Positions 27,001 to 37,026 of a DNA stretch of 64,000 bases are shown here, in pieces. The notes under the pieces are model-generated. The model worked only from the letters and a program-made list of their open reading frames with translations. It ran no database searches and was not told where the DNA came from. Position 1 is the first letter of the stretch. Each line of letters begins with the position of its first letter. Source of the stretch: Peptococcaceae bacterium BICA1-7 (GTDB lineage: Bacteria > Bacillota > Desulfotomaculia > Desulfotomaculales > Desulfocucumaceae); the NCBI GenBank assembly GCA_000802095.1, contig JUEB01000029.1, positions 211,620-275,619 of the forward strand, written 5' to 3'. The position numbers and the translations under genes were made by a program.

Positions 27001-30000
27001 AAAGAAAAGAAGGCCTGCATTATAAAAAATATGGCCTGGACGAGGCCGCTGACTTTAGCACTGGAGCGGGAAGCCGCAAGGGATGTGTTCATAGGTTTGT
27101 ATCCAGGCGGGGACGCGGTTGACTGCAGGATATGGACCCTGGCTGAAGGCTGCACAAGGGTTACACATGCGCAGGGAAAGGTTGTTTTTGAAGATTCCGG
27201 GGCTGACAGTCCCCCTGGATTTATCAATATTCAGGCCCTTAGGAAAAGGTGCCCGGATAGCTTAATGCACACGGATTGCTACGGGTTGCTGAGAAATAGG
27301 GGCTTTGACTACGGACCTTCCTTCCAGGCGGTCAGGGAGTTTTTCTCCTGCGAATCTGAAGGGCTGTCCCGCCTTGAACTTCCGGCGGAGCTAAAAAGCT
27401 CTTTTACTGGGTTTTTGCTTCACCCCTCACTGGTTGACGGAGCGTTTCAAACAGCGGTTCTTCATATTGCGCGTAGCGGAAAGCAGGGCCGGTATCTGCC
27501 TTTTTCACTGGGAGAGGTCCATATGGCAGAATCCTTGCCGGAAGAGTGTTATGCCCAGGTTATACGGAAAGAGATGAAGAGCGGGGGCGCTGTGAGTTTT
27601 GATATATTTGTAGCGGATGTGTCAGGGCGGGTGCTGGTTAAGATGTTGGACTTTACCATGCGGGAGTCCGGCGGGACTTTTGCCCTCAAGGAACACCGCA
27701 GCAATAATTTATTGTATACCTTTCAGGATAAAGAGGAAAACACTGAGCCTTTTTCAGACCAACCGTCCGGGCGGGTATTCTTCCAGCACAACTGGGTAAA
27801 AACCGACCTGGGCACTGTTTACGGAAGCAGTCTGTCAGGAAACTTTTTGATTTTTGATATAAACCATGAAACTGCCGGGGGACTCGAGAATATTCTGCGA
27901 AAGTCCGGTGGCCTCCATAATATAGCCCTGGTAAAACCGGGGCTGTCATTCGGAATTGCGGGGGATGGTGTTTATGAAATAAGACCCGGAAATCAGGATG
28001 ACGCCCTGAGGCTTATTGAGGAATTAAACAGCAGGGACTTTTTCGCAGAAAAAATAGTGTATCTGTGCCCACAGAATATTCCGCCGGGGAGTAATGACAT
28101 AAAAGCGCAAACGGGCTGGGGCATTCACTCTCTTTTCCCTTTCATCAAAGCTCACTTAGGGCAAAGGATTCAAAAGCAAACTACCCTTTTATATATTTAT
28201 CCGGCATATGAAGATGAAGTGAGAGCAAGCCATGCGGCTGTGAGCGGGTTTGCAAAGTCCATTATGCTGGAAAACCCCAAATTTAAATGCAAGACCATAG
28301 AAATAAAAGGGGGAGAATCAGGCGGCGCCGGTTTGCCGGATGTGATACTGCGCGAGTTTCAGCCTGAGTCTTTGGGGCTGGAAATTCGTTATCATAATGG
28401 GCAGCGGCTGGTAAAACAATTCGAGGAATTTGAATTAAACCACTTGCCCGGAGGGAGCAAACTTCTGAGAGATAAGGGAGTATACCTTATTACAGGGGGG
28501 GCCGGGGGGCTGGGTATGATTTTTGCCAAATACCTGGCCGGCAGGGTAAAAGCAAGGCTGGTGCTTGCAGGACGTTCCCCTGTGACTGATGACATAAAAA
28601 GAAGAATAAAAGAACTGGAAGTCCATGGGGCGGAGGTCATGTATATAGAGACCGATGTAGCCAGGCTTAATGATGTGAAGACCCTTGTTGAAAAGGCCAG
28701 AGCCCATTGGGGGGGAATAGACGGGATCATCCACTGTGCGGGGGTAATTAGGGATTCGTACCTCTTTAATAAGACTGTTGAAGACTTTGAGGCTGTTCTC
28801 GCCCCGAAGGTTTTCGGAACCATTTATCTTGATGAGGCCACACAAAAAGAAAAGCTTGATTTCTTTGTTCTTTTTTCTTCTTTCTCGTCGGTAATGGGAA
28901 ACCTTGGGCAGTGCGACTACGCATATGCCAACTGTTTCATGGACCATTTTGCGGAGGAAAGAAACAGGCGTGCTTTGCAGGGTGACCGTGCGGGAAAGAC
29001 CTTATCCATAAACTGGCCGCTGTGGCTGGACGGCGGTATGACCGTTGATGATCATGCCAGAAAGTTTATGTTCAACACCATGGGGATCAGTGCCCTGAAC
29101 TCCGATTCGGGGTTGGATGTTTTCGAGAAGGGGCTGGCTTTTCAGGGAAGCCAGTTAGTGGCGGTTGAAGGTAACCTCGATAGAATAAAAAGTTTTCTAA
29201 ATGTTGGACAGTGTGTTGGCGGCTGTAATGATGAGGGCGGGACTTCCAAATCAGAAGACCCCGGCGGGAAGGACTTAAAGGAATTCCAAAAGCAGCTGCT
29301 TAAAATGGCAGGCCTAATACTGGGTGTAAAAGAAGGCAGTGTGGATTTGGACGGGGACATGAAAGAGTTTGGCTTTGACTCCTTTAGTTATACCGATTTC
29401 GCCAATAAAATCAACGAAAGTTACGGACTGGACATAACTCCGGCGGTGTTCTTTGAACATACTTCCATAAGAACTTTTACCAGTTATTTGTGGAATGACT
29501 ATAATGAGACCCTGGCCCGGTTTTTTCCTCCGGAGGAGGTTGAAATAATGGATGTCCGGTCTGAGAAAACATTATTCAAAGCTGCCCAATCTGACCAATA
29601 CTTCGAGAAGACCGTACAAAGTGATGAAAGAAGAGCCTGCCCGGAGGATCCTGTAGCCATAATAGGTATTGACGGCATAATGCCCGGATCGGAAAACCTG
29701 GAGGTGTTCTGGCGGTATATTGAGGAAGGCAGGGATTTAATAAGCGAGATACCCGGGGTCAGGTGGGACTGGAAAAACTATTACGGAGACCCTGATCAAG
29801 AAGGTAATAAAACCAATGTAAAATGGGGGGGGTTCATGAAGGAGGTCGCCAGATTTGATGCTTCCTTTTTCGGCATATCGCCGAGGGAGGCTGACCTTAT
29901 GGACCCCCGGCAAAGGCTTTTGTTGGAATCCGTCTGGAAGGCCATTGAGGATGCCGGTTATAAGGCATCAGATTTGTCCGGCACGAAAACAGGGGTTTTC

Positions 30001-33000
30001 GTGGGGGTGGCTTTTAATGATTACCAGGAGTTGCTGCAGGGCTCTTCCGCCCGGATTGAGGCTCACACTTCTACAGGTACCGCCAGTTCCATATTGGCTA
30101 ACAGAATATCCTATATTTTAAATCTCCGGGGGCCCAGTGAGCCGGTGGATACAGCTTGTTCCAGCTCCCTTGTGGCCATTCACAGGGGAATTGAGGCCAT
30201 AAGGAATGGCTGCTGCGAGATGGTGATAGCCGGGGGAGTCAATGTCATACTAAGCCCCTGGGTGTATATATCGTTCAACAAGGCGGGGATGCTCTCCCCG
30301 GATGGCAGGTGCAAAAGCTTTGACCACCGCGCCGACGGATATGTAAGGGGAGAAGGTGTGGGGGCGGTGCTTCTCAAGCCTCTTAGCCGGGCTGTGGCCG
30401 ACGGTGATTATATTTACGGGGTAATCAGGGGATCTGCAATAAACCACGGCGGGCGGGCGAACTCTATGACAGCTCCCAATCCCAATGCCCAGGCGGAGCT
30501 GTTAATAGATGCTTATAGGGGCGCAGGTGTGGATTTCAATACAATTAGCTATATAGAGTGTCACGGAACGGGCACCAGGCTGGGTGACCCTGTTGAGATC
30601 AATGGACTGAAAAAGGCCTTTAATGAATTAAGCAGCAGAAATAGCCAAGTTATCAAGTCCTGTGGACTGGGGTCGGTTAAATCCAATGTAGGGCACCTGG
30701 AGGCCGCCGCCGGTATCGCAGGGCTGTTCAAAGTGCTGCTCTCACTAAAATATGGAAAAATTCCGGCCAGCATCAACTTTGAGAAGTTGAACCCCTTCAT
30801 TGATTTAGAGGATACCCCCTTTTATATAGTCGAAAAAACCAGGCCCTGGGAGAGGATGAAAGGTCAGGATGGGCGTGACCTACCCAGGCGGGCGGGGATT
30901 AGTTCCTTTGGCTTCGGGGGGGTTAATGCCCATTTGATAATAGAGGAATGTCACGGTCAGACATATTCCGGGGAGGCCCAATATCCGGGCCAGCACTTAA
31001 TACTGCTTTCTGCAAAAAGTGAAGAGGCGCTGAATCGTTATGCCGCTGAGCTGCTTGGTACTTTTGATAGAAAGACAATAGGCGCAGCTTTGGAGCTTTC
31101 CAATATTGCATACACCCTCCAGGTGGGGAGGGTTGCCATGAGCGAGAGGCTGGCGGTGGTTGTTTCAAGTGCGGAACAACTGAGGGAAAAGCTGGAATTG
31201 TACTGCCGGGGAAATTTAATGGTGGAAAACCTCTTCACCGGAAGCGCAAGAGGAGCCTCCCTCGGCATGAGGCTGCTTGTTGAGGGGAGAGCCGGAAAAG
31301 AGTTTATAAAAGCTGTAATTAATGACAGGGAGCTCTCAAAGCTGGGGCAGCTGTGGGTATCAGGCATTGATATCGACTGGAGCCTTTTATATTCAGAGCT
31401 AAAGCCCAGGCGTGTTCCCCTGCCCACCTACCCCTTTGCAGGTGAGCGGCACTGGGTAAATCCTTCACTTAAAAGCGGGCCGCTGCTGGATTGCCGTGAG
31501 GATGGCCCCCGAAACCTGCCGGAGGACTTTTCTCAGTTGTTTTATTCGCCCGCCTGGAGGCACGAACCCCTGACGGTAAATGGTACAGATTCAGTTAGCC
31601 CGGTAGGAAGAGTAAATGGCAAAAAAGTACTTGTGATCCGCCCTCCTGACTGCCTGGGATTGGACAGGGCGCTGGAGGATGTGCATGTGGGGGATAAAGT
31701 ATTTAATGTAATACTGGGTAGTAAGACAGCAAAACTATCTGAGAAAAGCTGGGAGGTTAATGCTGAAGACCCTCATTCTCTTGACAGTGTCCTAAGTCAG
31801 CTGGAAGGTATTGGTAAGATATATTTTTTGGGCGGAATAAATAACAACCAGATAGACACCGATGATATCAGGTCACTGGATCAAATCCAGGAGTTGGGTG
31901 TTGTTTCATTATTCAGGCTGATTAAATCGCTAAGCCGGAACAGGTTAATTGATGGGACCATCATTATAAAAGTAGTAACCGGCAATGTTCATCAGGTTTT
32001 TCCGGAGGATCTGACAAATCCTTATTCAGCGGGACTTATTGGTTTGGCCGGAGCTATAGCCAGGGAATATCCCCAGCTGCTGGTGAGCTGCATTGATATC
32101 GATCTGGACCCGGTAAGCCTGTCCGGACAGGGGATACGAGGCATTTTGGAGTATATTGCCGCTGAGCCCTGGCATCCTGAGGCCAGGGCAGTGGCATATC
32201 GCGGCGGAAGACGCTATGTCAGTATTATTGAGCCGGTAATGCTCACTCCCGCTGAGAAACTTCCTTTCAGGAGGAGGGGCGTCTATTTCATATTGGGGGG
32301 AACCGGGGGTATTGGACTGGAGGTAAGCAGCCATCTGGCCGAAACGGTGCAGGCAAGGCTGGTGCTCGTAGGCCGGAGCGAACTGACCAGGGACAAAAAG
32401 GAAAAAATACTGGCCATAGAAGCAAGGGGCGGCAAAGTGCTTTACATAAAGGCCGATGCTGCCGACCCCGGCAGTATGAGAGTTGCCGTCCAGAGAGCAA
32501 AGTCGGAGTTTGGCCGCATCGACGGGGTAATTCACTCGGCAATGGTGGCTAAAGACGGCATCCTTGAAAATATAAGCGAGAGTGATTTTACAGCCGGGCT
32601 CTCGCCCAAAATAAGAGGCAGTGTTGTTCTGAGCAATGCTTTCAAAAATGAGCCGCTTGATTTTATGCTGTTCTTTTCTTCGGTTGCGGCTTTTTCAGGA
32701 AGCATTAATTATGGAGCAAGCAATTATGCAGCGGGAATAACCTTCAAGGACGCCTTTGCCCGCTCTATTAACAATAAAGCCCCTTATCCGGTAAAAGTAA
32801 TTAACTGGGGGTATCTCGGAAATATAGGCTCCGGAGCCAAGGCCGGGCTGGAAAGAATGTTTTTAAGCAGGGGGGTAAATCCCGTTACGGTCAGTGAGGG
32901 CATGGAGAGCATAAGCAGGGTTCTGGGGAACAGTATTTTTCAGGTGCTTGTAATTAAAGCACAAGAACGTTTCCTTCAAAACCTGGGCGCCAGACTGGAT

Positions 33001-36000
33001 TATAAAAAAATAATATGCTCCAAAACTGTTCCTTCCGTGACTGGATCATCATTGCGCCGGGCTTTGCCCCTTTTGTCTGAAGCAGATTCCCTGTGTGGCA
33101 GTAAGACCGGTTTTAAAGACCTTGACTGGTATGCACGGTGTCTTATATTGGACAGCTTTCAAAGGATGGGTGTTTTCATACACACGGGTGAAAAATATGA
33201 AAAAAGCCGCTTTAAAGAGGATTTGAAAATAAGGTCTCAATACAACAGGCTCTTTGAGTGCCTGATGGATATTTTTGAAGAATCGGGATTTATTGAAATA
33301 AAGGATAATCACATAATTACCGCCGGGGGTATAGACAGGGAAGAAACAAAAGAGGCGCTTCAAAACAAGGACAGCTTCAGGGAGCTTCTGCTGCGAAAAT
33401 TTCCGGAACTGGAGCCCTTTATTAATGTTTTGCGGGTATGTGGCGGCGCGTACGGCGAGATTATTACCGGCCGGGCGCTTGCGACGGACGTGCTGTTTCC
33501 CGGATCTTCCATGGAATTAATGGAAGGGGTTTATAAGGGCAATCTGTTTTCCGGCTTTTTTAACCGTCTGGCTGCAGCCGGCATCCGGTCGTATGTCGAG
33601 GAAAGGATACCCCTGCTGCAAGAGGGTGAAAAAATAAAGATTCTTGAGGTGGGGGCGGGCACGGGCGGAACCAGCGATCCGGTTCTGGAAGCCTTAAAGC
33701 CATTTGAAGACCGGATACTCTATTCATATACAGACGTTTCCCAGGCGTTCACAAGGCATGGTAAGAAGATGTACGGGCCAAGGTATCCCTTTGTGGAGTT
33801 TGGGTTGATGGACATTGAAAGGGATGTTACTGCTCAGGGATATGACCCCGGTGACTACGACGTTATTATCGGGGCCAACGTTATTCACGCCACAAAAAGG
33901 CTGAGGAATACTCTGCAGAACTTAAAGCTGCTGCTCAAAACAAACGGCTGGCTGGTGCTGAACGAAGCAACCGGGACACCGGCATGGGCTACCATAATTT
34001 TCGGACTTCTGGATGGCTGGTGGCTTTATGAGGACGAAGAACGTTTAAAGGGCGGCCCTCTGCTTGGCCTGGAGACGTGGAAAACGGTTCTCCGGGAAGA
34101 GGGATTCAGAAATATTGTGGCGCTGGGTGCTCAAAAGACAGTTAGCGGGGAACTTCCCCAGCATATCATTGTTGCCGAGTGTGACGGCGCACCCAAAGCA
34201 GCTATAGAGATTGGTAATGACACAGGTGGATCACCGGAAAAGAATGACCCGGCAGATTCTGGTGACCCGGGAGCTGGCCATACAGCGCCGCCATCTGCCG
34301 GATCGGAGAAAGATAATTTGCCGCCTGACCAAAATCAATTGCAAAAAGTGGAGGGAAAAATAGTAAAGGTAGCTGCCGGGGTTTTACAGCTTGATGAAAA
34401 TTTGATAGACCCTGAAGTACCATACTCGGATTTTGGTGTGGATTCCATATTTGCAGCGGAAATAGTAAGCCGTGTAAATAATTTATTTCCTGTGAAGGTT
34501 AAAACGGCTGACTTTCTCAGCCACAGCACATTACGCTCCTTTGCGGGGTTTATAGCCGGCAGGTCAGGAGCGGGAGATGGCGTTATAAGTGGCGGAGGTC
34601 TGTTGAACAGTGAGGGGCGGACTCCCTCAGCGCCCATATCCCGTAGCCCTATGGCGCAGCCGGCAGGGAATGGGGCGGGCAACCCGCCGTATGGCGGGCC
34701 TGTGGCTATTGTAGGAATGAGCGGGGCAATGCCCGGATCGGACAGCCTGGAGTCTTTTTGGCAGGGGCTGATGGAAGGAAAGTCTTTTATCTCGGAGATA
34801 CCAGCTGAGAGGTGGAGTTGGAAATATTATTACGGCGACCCTGTAAGTGAAACAAATAAAACAGATTCCATATGGGGCGGGTTTTTAAAAGATGTTAAAA
34901 GGTTTGACGCGATGTTCTTCGGCATTTCACCGAGAGAAGCCAGGCTGATGGACCCGCAGCACAGAATTTTGCTGGAAACAGTCTGGAAGACCGTCGAGGA
35001 CGCAGGCTACAGGGCTTCTGACCTGGCGGGAACAAAAACGGGGGTATTTGTCGGGGTTGGAACTGCTGATTATGCTGAACTAATGCGGACGGGCGGCATT
35101 CCGGCAGATCCTGTGGCGATGATTGGTCTATCGCCCTCCATGCTGGCTAACCGGATTTCACACTACTATGATTTCCGGGGGCCCAGTGAGTCTATAGACA
35201 CCACTTGCTCGGGATCCGCCGTGGCTGTGCACCGGGCGGTAAACGCAATAAGGAGCGGTGAGTGCGAAATGGCCATAGCCGGTGGAGTCAGCCTTGTTTT
35301 ATCGCCAACTGGCCAGATATCGCTGAGCAAGGCGGGAATATTGAGCAGAAGCGGTACTGTCAGACCGTTTGATAAAAAGGCCGACGGGTTTATCCGGGGA
35401 GAGGGGGCGGGCGCTGTCCTGCTTAAGCCTCTTGCCAGGGCTGAGGAAGACGGGGACCACATTTATGCGGTAATTAAAGGAAGCGCGGTAAACCACGGGG
35501 GCAGGAATAATGTTTCCCTGGTCTCTCCCAGCGCAGAAGCCCAGTCCGGAGCCATAATGGCGGCATATAAAAGCGGGGGGATTGAGCCGGGAACTGTAAA
35601 TTACATCGAGTCCCACGGCACCGGCTCAGTATACGGAGATAATGCGGAACTGGGGGCGTATCAGGAGGCTTTTAAAATAATGAATGGCCATCCGGGTAGC
35701 AGGGAGCAGTTGCCGGGCCATTGCGGTATTGGGTCGTATAAGCCCAATGTGGGCCACCTCGAGGCAGCTTCCGGGGTTTGCGCGATCATAAAAGTTGTTT
35801 TTGCCTTGAGGGATAAAGTGCTGCCCGCTACCTTAAATTTTGAACAAGTTCATCAGGATATCGACTTGAGTGGCGGGCCGTATTTTATTGTTGACAGGAC
35901 AATGGAGTGGGAACCCCTTAAGCGTAGTGATGGGAGGGTTGTTCCCAGAAGAGCGGGCATTCATTCCTTTGGCTTTGGGGGGACTAATGTTCACATTGTG

Positions 36001-37026
36001 CTGGAGGAGTACCTTGCCGGGACCCAGCCGCCAGGAATCCCCAGCGGGATTCAGGGTCCGCAAGTACTGGTCTTTTCAGCAAAAACCGGCGAGGCGCTGC
36101 GAAAGCACCTTGAAAATATGATTGATTTTTTTAAAAAGGCCGGGGGAGTCAGGCTGCAGGATGTGGCTTATACCCTTCAGGCGGGCCGGGAAGCCATGGA
36201 AGAAAGGCTGGCCATAGTGGTCAATAGTATGAAAGAGGCCGTAGATGCCCTGGGCAGTGTGCTGAACAACAAAATACCGGAAAACTCATACAGGGGAAGA
36301 GTAAAGCCAAATGCCGGAGTTATACAGGAAGCTTCGGATACAGACAGTATGTGGAATAAGGGCAGTCCGGCCATTCTGGCCAGCCGGTGGGTCCACGGGG
36401 CGGATGTAGATTGGAGTAGCCTGGGAGGCAGCGGGATTTGTAAAAGGATTCCCCTCCCCACCTATCCCTTTGCCGGTGAAAGATATTGGTTTGACCAGAT
36501 CTGGCTCAACGGAGAGCACATCGCTCAAACATCAGCCGATCAATCCGGCTTAACTGAAGCAACGCTTGCTAATGGCTGTCACCCGGACGGGCAAATTAAA
36601 CGGCAGCTTAAAAAGATGATAAGCCGGTTGCTGGAAATGCCGGAGGATGAGATAGATACCGGAGAAAACCTGAAAAAATACGGCTTTGATTCACTCATGG
36701 CAGTTAAACTGTCAAACCGGATCAGTGAGATATACGGCAAAACAATATCTCTGAAGAACATATTGATGAATCTGACGGTTGTGGACCTGTCCCGGTTAAT
36801 GAGCTTTAACTCAGGAGCATTGACGGGTCTGGAGTCCGGGCCGGGGGCGGGCGTAAGTGTGGCCGATACCGGTGTGACCGGCTGTGAAATCACTCAAGGT
36901 GTTAAAGGTATGGAGGATAAACTCTACCAGTTTATTATCGACGAGCTTGTTGCCGGAAGGATAACACCCGGAAAGGCGGCAGAACTTGCGGGAAATTTAA
37001 GGAAATCCGGATGGAGTGGGAACTGA
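24025..37026 (+). CDS. Trans-AT PKS megasynthase 1 (modules 1-3)
   Basis: Cytosolic type I PKS, 4,333 aa. Module 1: KS (6-435; C176, H311, H351), eroded AT (about 435-925), DH (937-1215; H968, D1138), KR (about 1260-1715; cofactor motif 1489-1497, Y1632; Asp1577 in V-I-R-D suggests B type) and ACP (S1786). Module 2: KS (1876-2300; C2045, H2180, H2224), docking linker ending L-P-T-Y-P-F (2465), KR (G-G-T-G-G-I-G 2758-2764), C-methyltransferase (about 3030-3390; L-E-V-G-A-G-T-G-G-T at 3207-3216) and ACP (S3474). Module 3: KS (3557-3995; C3728, H3864, H3911) and ACP (S4223). A C-terminal docking motif lies at 4296-4330. There is no N-terminal docking motif, so it is probably the first protein, yet it has no loading ACP. 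Predicted steps are an alkene, an alpha-methyl beta-hydroxy unit and a beta-keto unit. GGGGAGG precedes the ATG. Confidence 0.94.
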   Translation: MTSRCADIAVIGMGCRFPGADDYRQFWSNLEQGINSIREITPERWEIDGFYSPDINVPNRSISKWCGLLDGIDRFDSRFFNISPREAGNMDPQQRLLLEETWRCIEDSGISLNNLQNKNTSVYVGVMTGDYRQEWASIGTETDSYACLGNVESILANRISHTFNLKGSSISINAACASSLVAVHQAKRSLVSGECDYALAGGVNLNLHPWKYISFSKSRMLSPDGQCKTFDRDANGYVPGDGVGVLLLQRLDDAIAEGSHVYGIIKGSAVNHCGKSLSITAPRVESQRDVILKAYGEAGFSPETVTYVEAHGTGTSLGDPIEIEALTRAFRKYTGKSQYCRIGSVKTNIGHLESSAGVAGIIKVLLMMRHKKVPPTLNMKEQNPIIDFKATPFETAESLTDWKAEREGIPLRAGVSSFGFGGVNCHILLEEYPAGKTKKEHTGDPFNLFTLSAKSPESLKEMIREWDLYTGSKEFSEYDIRDICQTLLTGREHFSFRYGVMIRDKEELKKALQEEFVLAAAEEGKKKRCLRIGDLLSPGSREIKRLISKLPPLKKSFDLILDKVSNKSKTSDLSDFLKALSPQEISFLFTYALAATCVDLGFSPELVAGEGTGIWVSLAVCGIIRPEDVLPVIKGNLPVDNIKLSRPSIPFFDPVNRTVIMPYLIGGDYINNLIKQVSSVNDETALVYIEKAIKLFNSQFTFKNYLGEWDKPLKDSGLNTESLLFDERILDDRPENGKKLILIVAILSALRKLNSRWNLTDSRPEGNHWLDEMADLLNDDVLPKEVAVKLLLDKTVDPNHVAGIINGRQHRLDSQKPYLHIKDHNIYLQELNHFGTWVKDALSAGCEVGDKESFLFLEIGKRACPDCMGVCMDIGKAAGFEGIFKESFLKLWLKGIDVRWDRLYSGIGYSKAALPVYPFSRESHWVQRPSSGPVVQGRHPLIHRNGSTLNEQMYSITLSGNEFYLTDHKVGNLKTLPGAVYLEMALASGIMAKEKKACIIKNMAWTRPLTLALEREAARDVFIGLYPGGDAVDCRIWTLAEGCTRVTHAQGKVVFEDSGADSPPGFINIQALRKRCPDSLMHTDCYGLLRNRGFDYGPSFQAVREFFSCESEGLSRLELPAELKSSFTGFLLHPSLVDGAFQTAVLHIARSGKQGRYLPFSLGEVHMAESLPEECYAQVIRKEMKSGGAVSFDIFVADVSGRVLVKMLDFTMRESGGTFALKEHRSNNLLYTFQDKEENTEPFSDQPSGRVFFQHNWVKTDLGTVYGSSLSGNFLIFDINHETAGGLENILRKSGGLHNIALVKPGLSFGIAGDGVYEIRPGNQDDALRLIEELNSRDFFAEKIVYLCPQNIPPGSNDIKAQTGWGIHSLFPFIKAHLGQRIQKQTTLLYIYPAYEDEVRASHAAVSGFAKSIMLENPKFKCKTIEIKGGESGGAGLPDVILREFQPESLGLEIRYHNGQRLVKQFEEFELNHLPGGSKLLRDKGVYLITGGAGGLGMIFAKYLAGRVKARLVLAGRSPVTDDIKRRIKELEVHGAEVMYIETDVARLNDVKTLVEKARAHWGGIDGIIHCAGVIRDSYLFNKTVEDFEAVLAPKVFGTIYLDEATQKEKLDFFVLFSSFSSVMGNLGQCDYAYANCFMDHFAEERNRRALQGDRAGKTLSINWPLWLDGGMTVDDHARKFMFNTMGISALNSDSGLDVFEKGLAFQGSQLVAVEGNLDRIKSFLNVGQCVGGCNDEGGTSKSEDPGGKDLKEFQKQLLKMAGLILGVKEGSVDLDGDMKEFGFDSFSYTDFANKINESYGLDITPAVFFEHTSIRTFTSYLWNDYNETLARFFPPEEVEIMDVRSEKTLFKAAQSDQYFEKTVQSDERRACPEDPVAIIGIDGIMPGSENLEVFWRYIEEGRDLISEIPGVRWDWKNYYGDPDQEGNKTNVKWGGFMKEVARFDASFFGISPREADLMDPRQRLLLESVWKAIEDAGYKASDLSGTKTGVFVGVAFNDYQELLQGSSARIEAHTSTGTASSILANRISYILNLRGPSEPVDTACSSSLVAIHRGIEAIRNGCCEMVIAGGVNVILSPWVYISFNKAGMLSPDGRCKSFDHRADGYVRGEGVGAVLLKPLSRAVADGDYIYGVIRGSAINHGGRANSMTAPNPNAQAELLIDAYRGAGVDFNTISYIECHGTGTRLGDPVEINGLKKAFNELSSRNSQVIKSCGLGSVKSNVGHLEAAAGIAGLFKVLLSLKYGKIPASINFEKLNPFIDLEDTPFYIVEKTRPWERMKGQDGRDLPRRAGISSFGFGGVNAHLIIEECHGQTYSGEAQYPGQHLILLSAKSEEALNRYAAELLGTFDRKTIGAALELSNIAYTLQVGRVAMSERLAVVVSSAEQLREKLELYCRGNLMVENLFTGSARGASLGMRLLVEGRAGKEFIKAVINDRELSKLGQLWVSGIDIDWSLLYSELKPRRVPLPTYPFAGERHWVNPSLKSGPLLDCREDGPRNLPEDFSQLFYSPAWRHEPLTVNGTDSVSPVGRVNGKKVLVIRPPDCLGLDRALEDVHVGDKVFNVILGSKTAKLSEKSWEVNAEDPHSLDSVLSQLEGIGKIYFLGGINNNQIDTDDIRSLDQIQELGVVSLFRLIKSLSRNRLIDGTIIIKVVTGNVHQVFPEDLTNPYSAGLIGLAGAIAREYPQLLVSCIDIDLDPVSLSGQGIRGILEYIAAEPWHPEARAVAYRGGRRYVSIIEPVMLTPAEKLPFRRRGVYFILGGTGGIGLEVSSHLAETVQARLVLVGRSELTRDKKEKILAIEARGGKVLYIKADAADPGSMRVAVQRAKSEFGRIDGVIHSAMVAKDGILENISESDFTAGLSPKIRGSVVLSNAFKNEPLDFMLFFSSVAAFSGSINYGASNYAAGITFKDAFARSINNKAPYPVKVINWGYLGNIGSGAKAGLERMFLSRGVNPVTVSEGMESISRVLGNSIFQVLVIKAQERFLQNLGARLDYKKIICSKTVPSVTGSSLRRALPLLSEADSLCGSKTGFKDLDWYARCLILDSFQRMGVFIHTGEKYEKSRFKEDLKIRSQYNRLFECLMDIFEESGFIEIKDNHIITAGGIDREETKEALQNKDSFRELLLRKFPELEPFINVLRVCGGAYGEIITGRALATDVLFPGSSMELMEGVYKGNLFSGFFNRLAAAGIRSYVEERIPLLQEGEKIKILEVGAGTGGTSDPVLEALKPFEDRILYSYTDVSQAFTRHGKKMYGPRYPFVEFGLMDIERDVTAQGYDPGDYDVIIGANVIHATKRLRNTLQNLKLLLKTNGWLVLNEATGTPAWATIIFGLLDGWWLYEDEERLKGGPLLGLETWKTVLREEGFRNIVALGAQKTVSGELPQHIIVAECDGAPKAAIEIGNDTGGSPEKNDPADSGDPGAGHTAPPSAGSEKDNLPPDQNQLQKVEGKIVKVAAGVLQLDENLIDPEVPYSDFGVDSIFAAEIVSRVNNLFPVKVKTADFLSHSTLRSFAGFIAGRSGAGDGVISGGGLLNSEGRTPSAPISRSPMAQPAGNGAGNPPYGGPVAIVGMSGAMPGSDSLESFWQGLMEGKSFISEIPAERWSWKYYYGDPVSETNKTDSIWGGFLKDVKRFDAMFFGISPREARLMDPQHRILLETVWKTVEDAGYRASDLAGTKTGVFVGVGTADYAELMRTGGIPADPVAMIGLSPSMLANRISHYYDFRGPSESIDTTCSGSAVAVHRAVNAIRSGECEMAIAGGVSLVLSPTGQISLSKAGILSRSGTVRPFDKKADGFIRGEGAGAVLLKPLARAEEDGDHIYAVIKGSAVNHGGRNNVSLVSPSAEAQSGAIMAAYKSGGIEPGTVNYIESHGTGSVYGDNAELGAYQEAFKIMNGHPGSREQLPGHCGIGSYKPNVGHLEAASGVCAIIKVVFALRDKVLPATLNFEQVHQDIDLSGGPYFIVDRTMEWEPLKRSDGRVVPRRAGIHSFGFGGTNVHIVLEEYLAGTQPPGIPSGIQGPQVLVFSAKTGEALRKHLENMIDFFKKAGGVRLQDVAYTLQAGREAMEERLAIVVNSMKEAVDALGSVLNNKIPENSYRGRVKPNAGVIQEASDTDSMWNKGSPAILASRWVHGADVDWSSLGGSGICKRIPLPTYPFAGERYWFDQIWLNGEHIAQTSADQSGLTEATLANGCHPDGQIKRQLKKMISRLLEMPEDEIDTGENLKKYGFDSLMAVKLSNRISEIYGKTISLKNILMNLTVVDLSRLMSFNSGALTGLESGPGAGVSVADTGVTGCEITQGVKGMEDKLYQFIIDELVAGRITPGKAAELAGNLRKSGWSGN
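25330..26805 (+). other. Eroded acyltransferase domain in module 1
   Basis: This segment is collinear with a cis-AT. It has a KS-AT linker of the I-C-x-T-x-x-x-G-R-x-H-F type, S-P-G-S-R where G-Q-G-S-Q is expected, and G-E-G-T-G (residues 609-613) in place of G-H-S-x-G. The nucleophile is thus Gly611 and the preceding His is Glu610. It ends in L-P-V-Y-P-F before the DH. It cannot load an extender by the normal mechanism. Confidence 0.75.
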
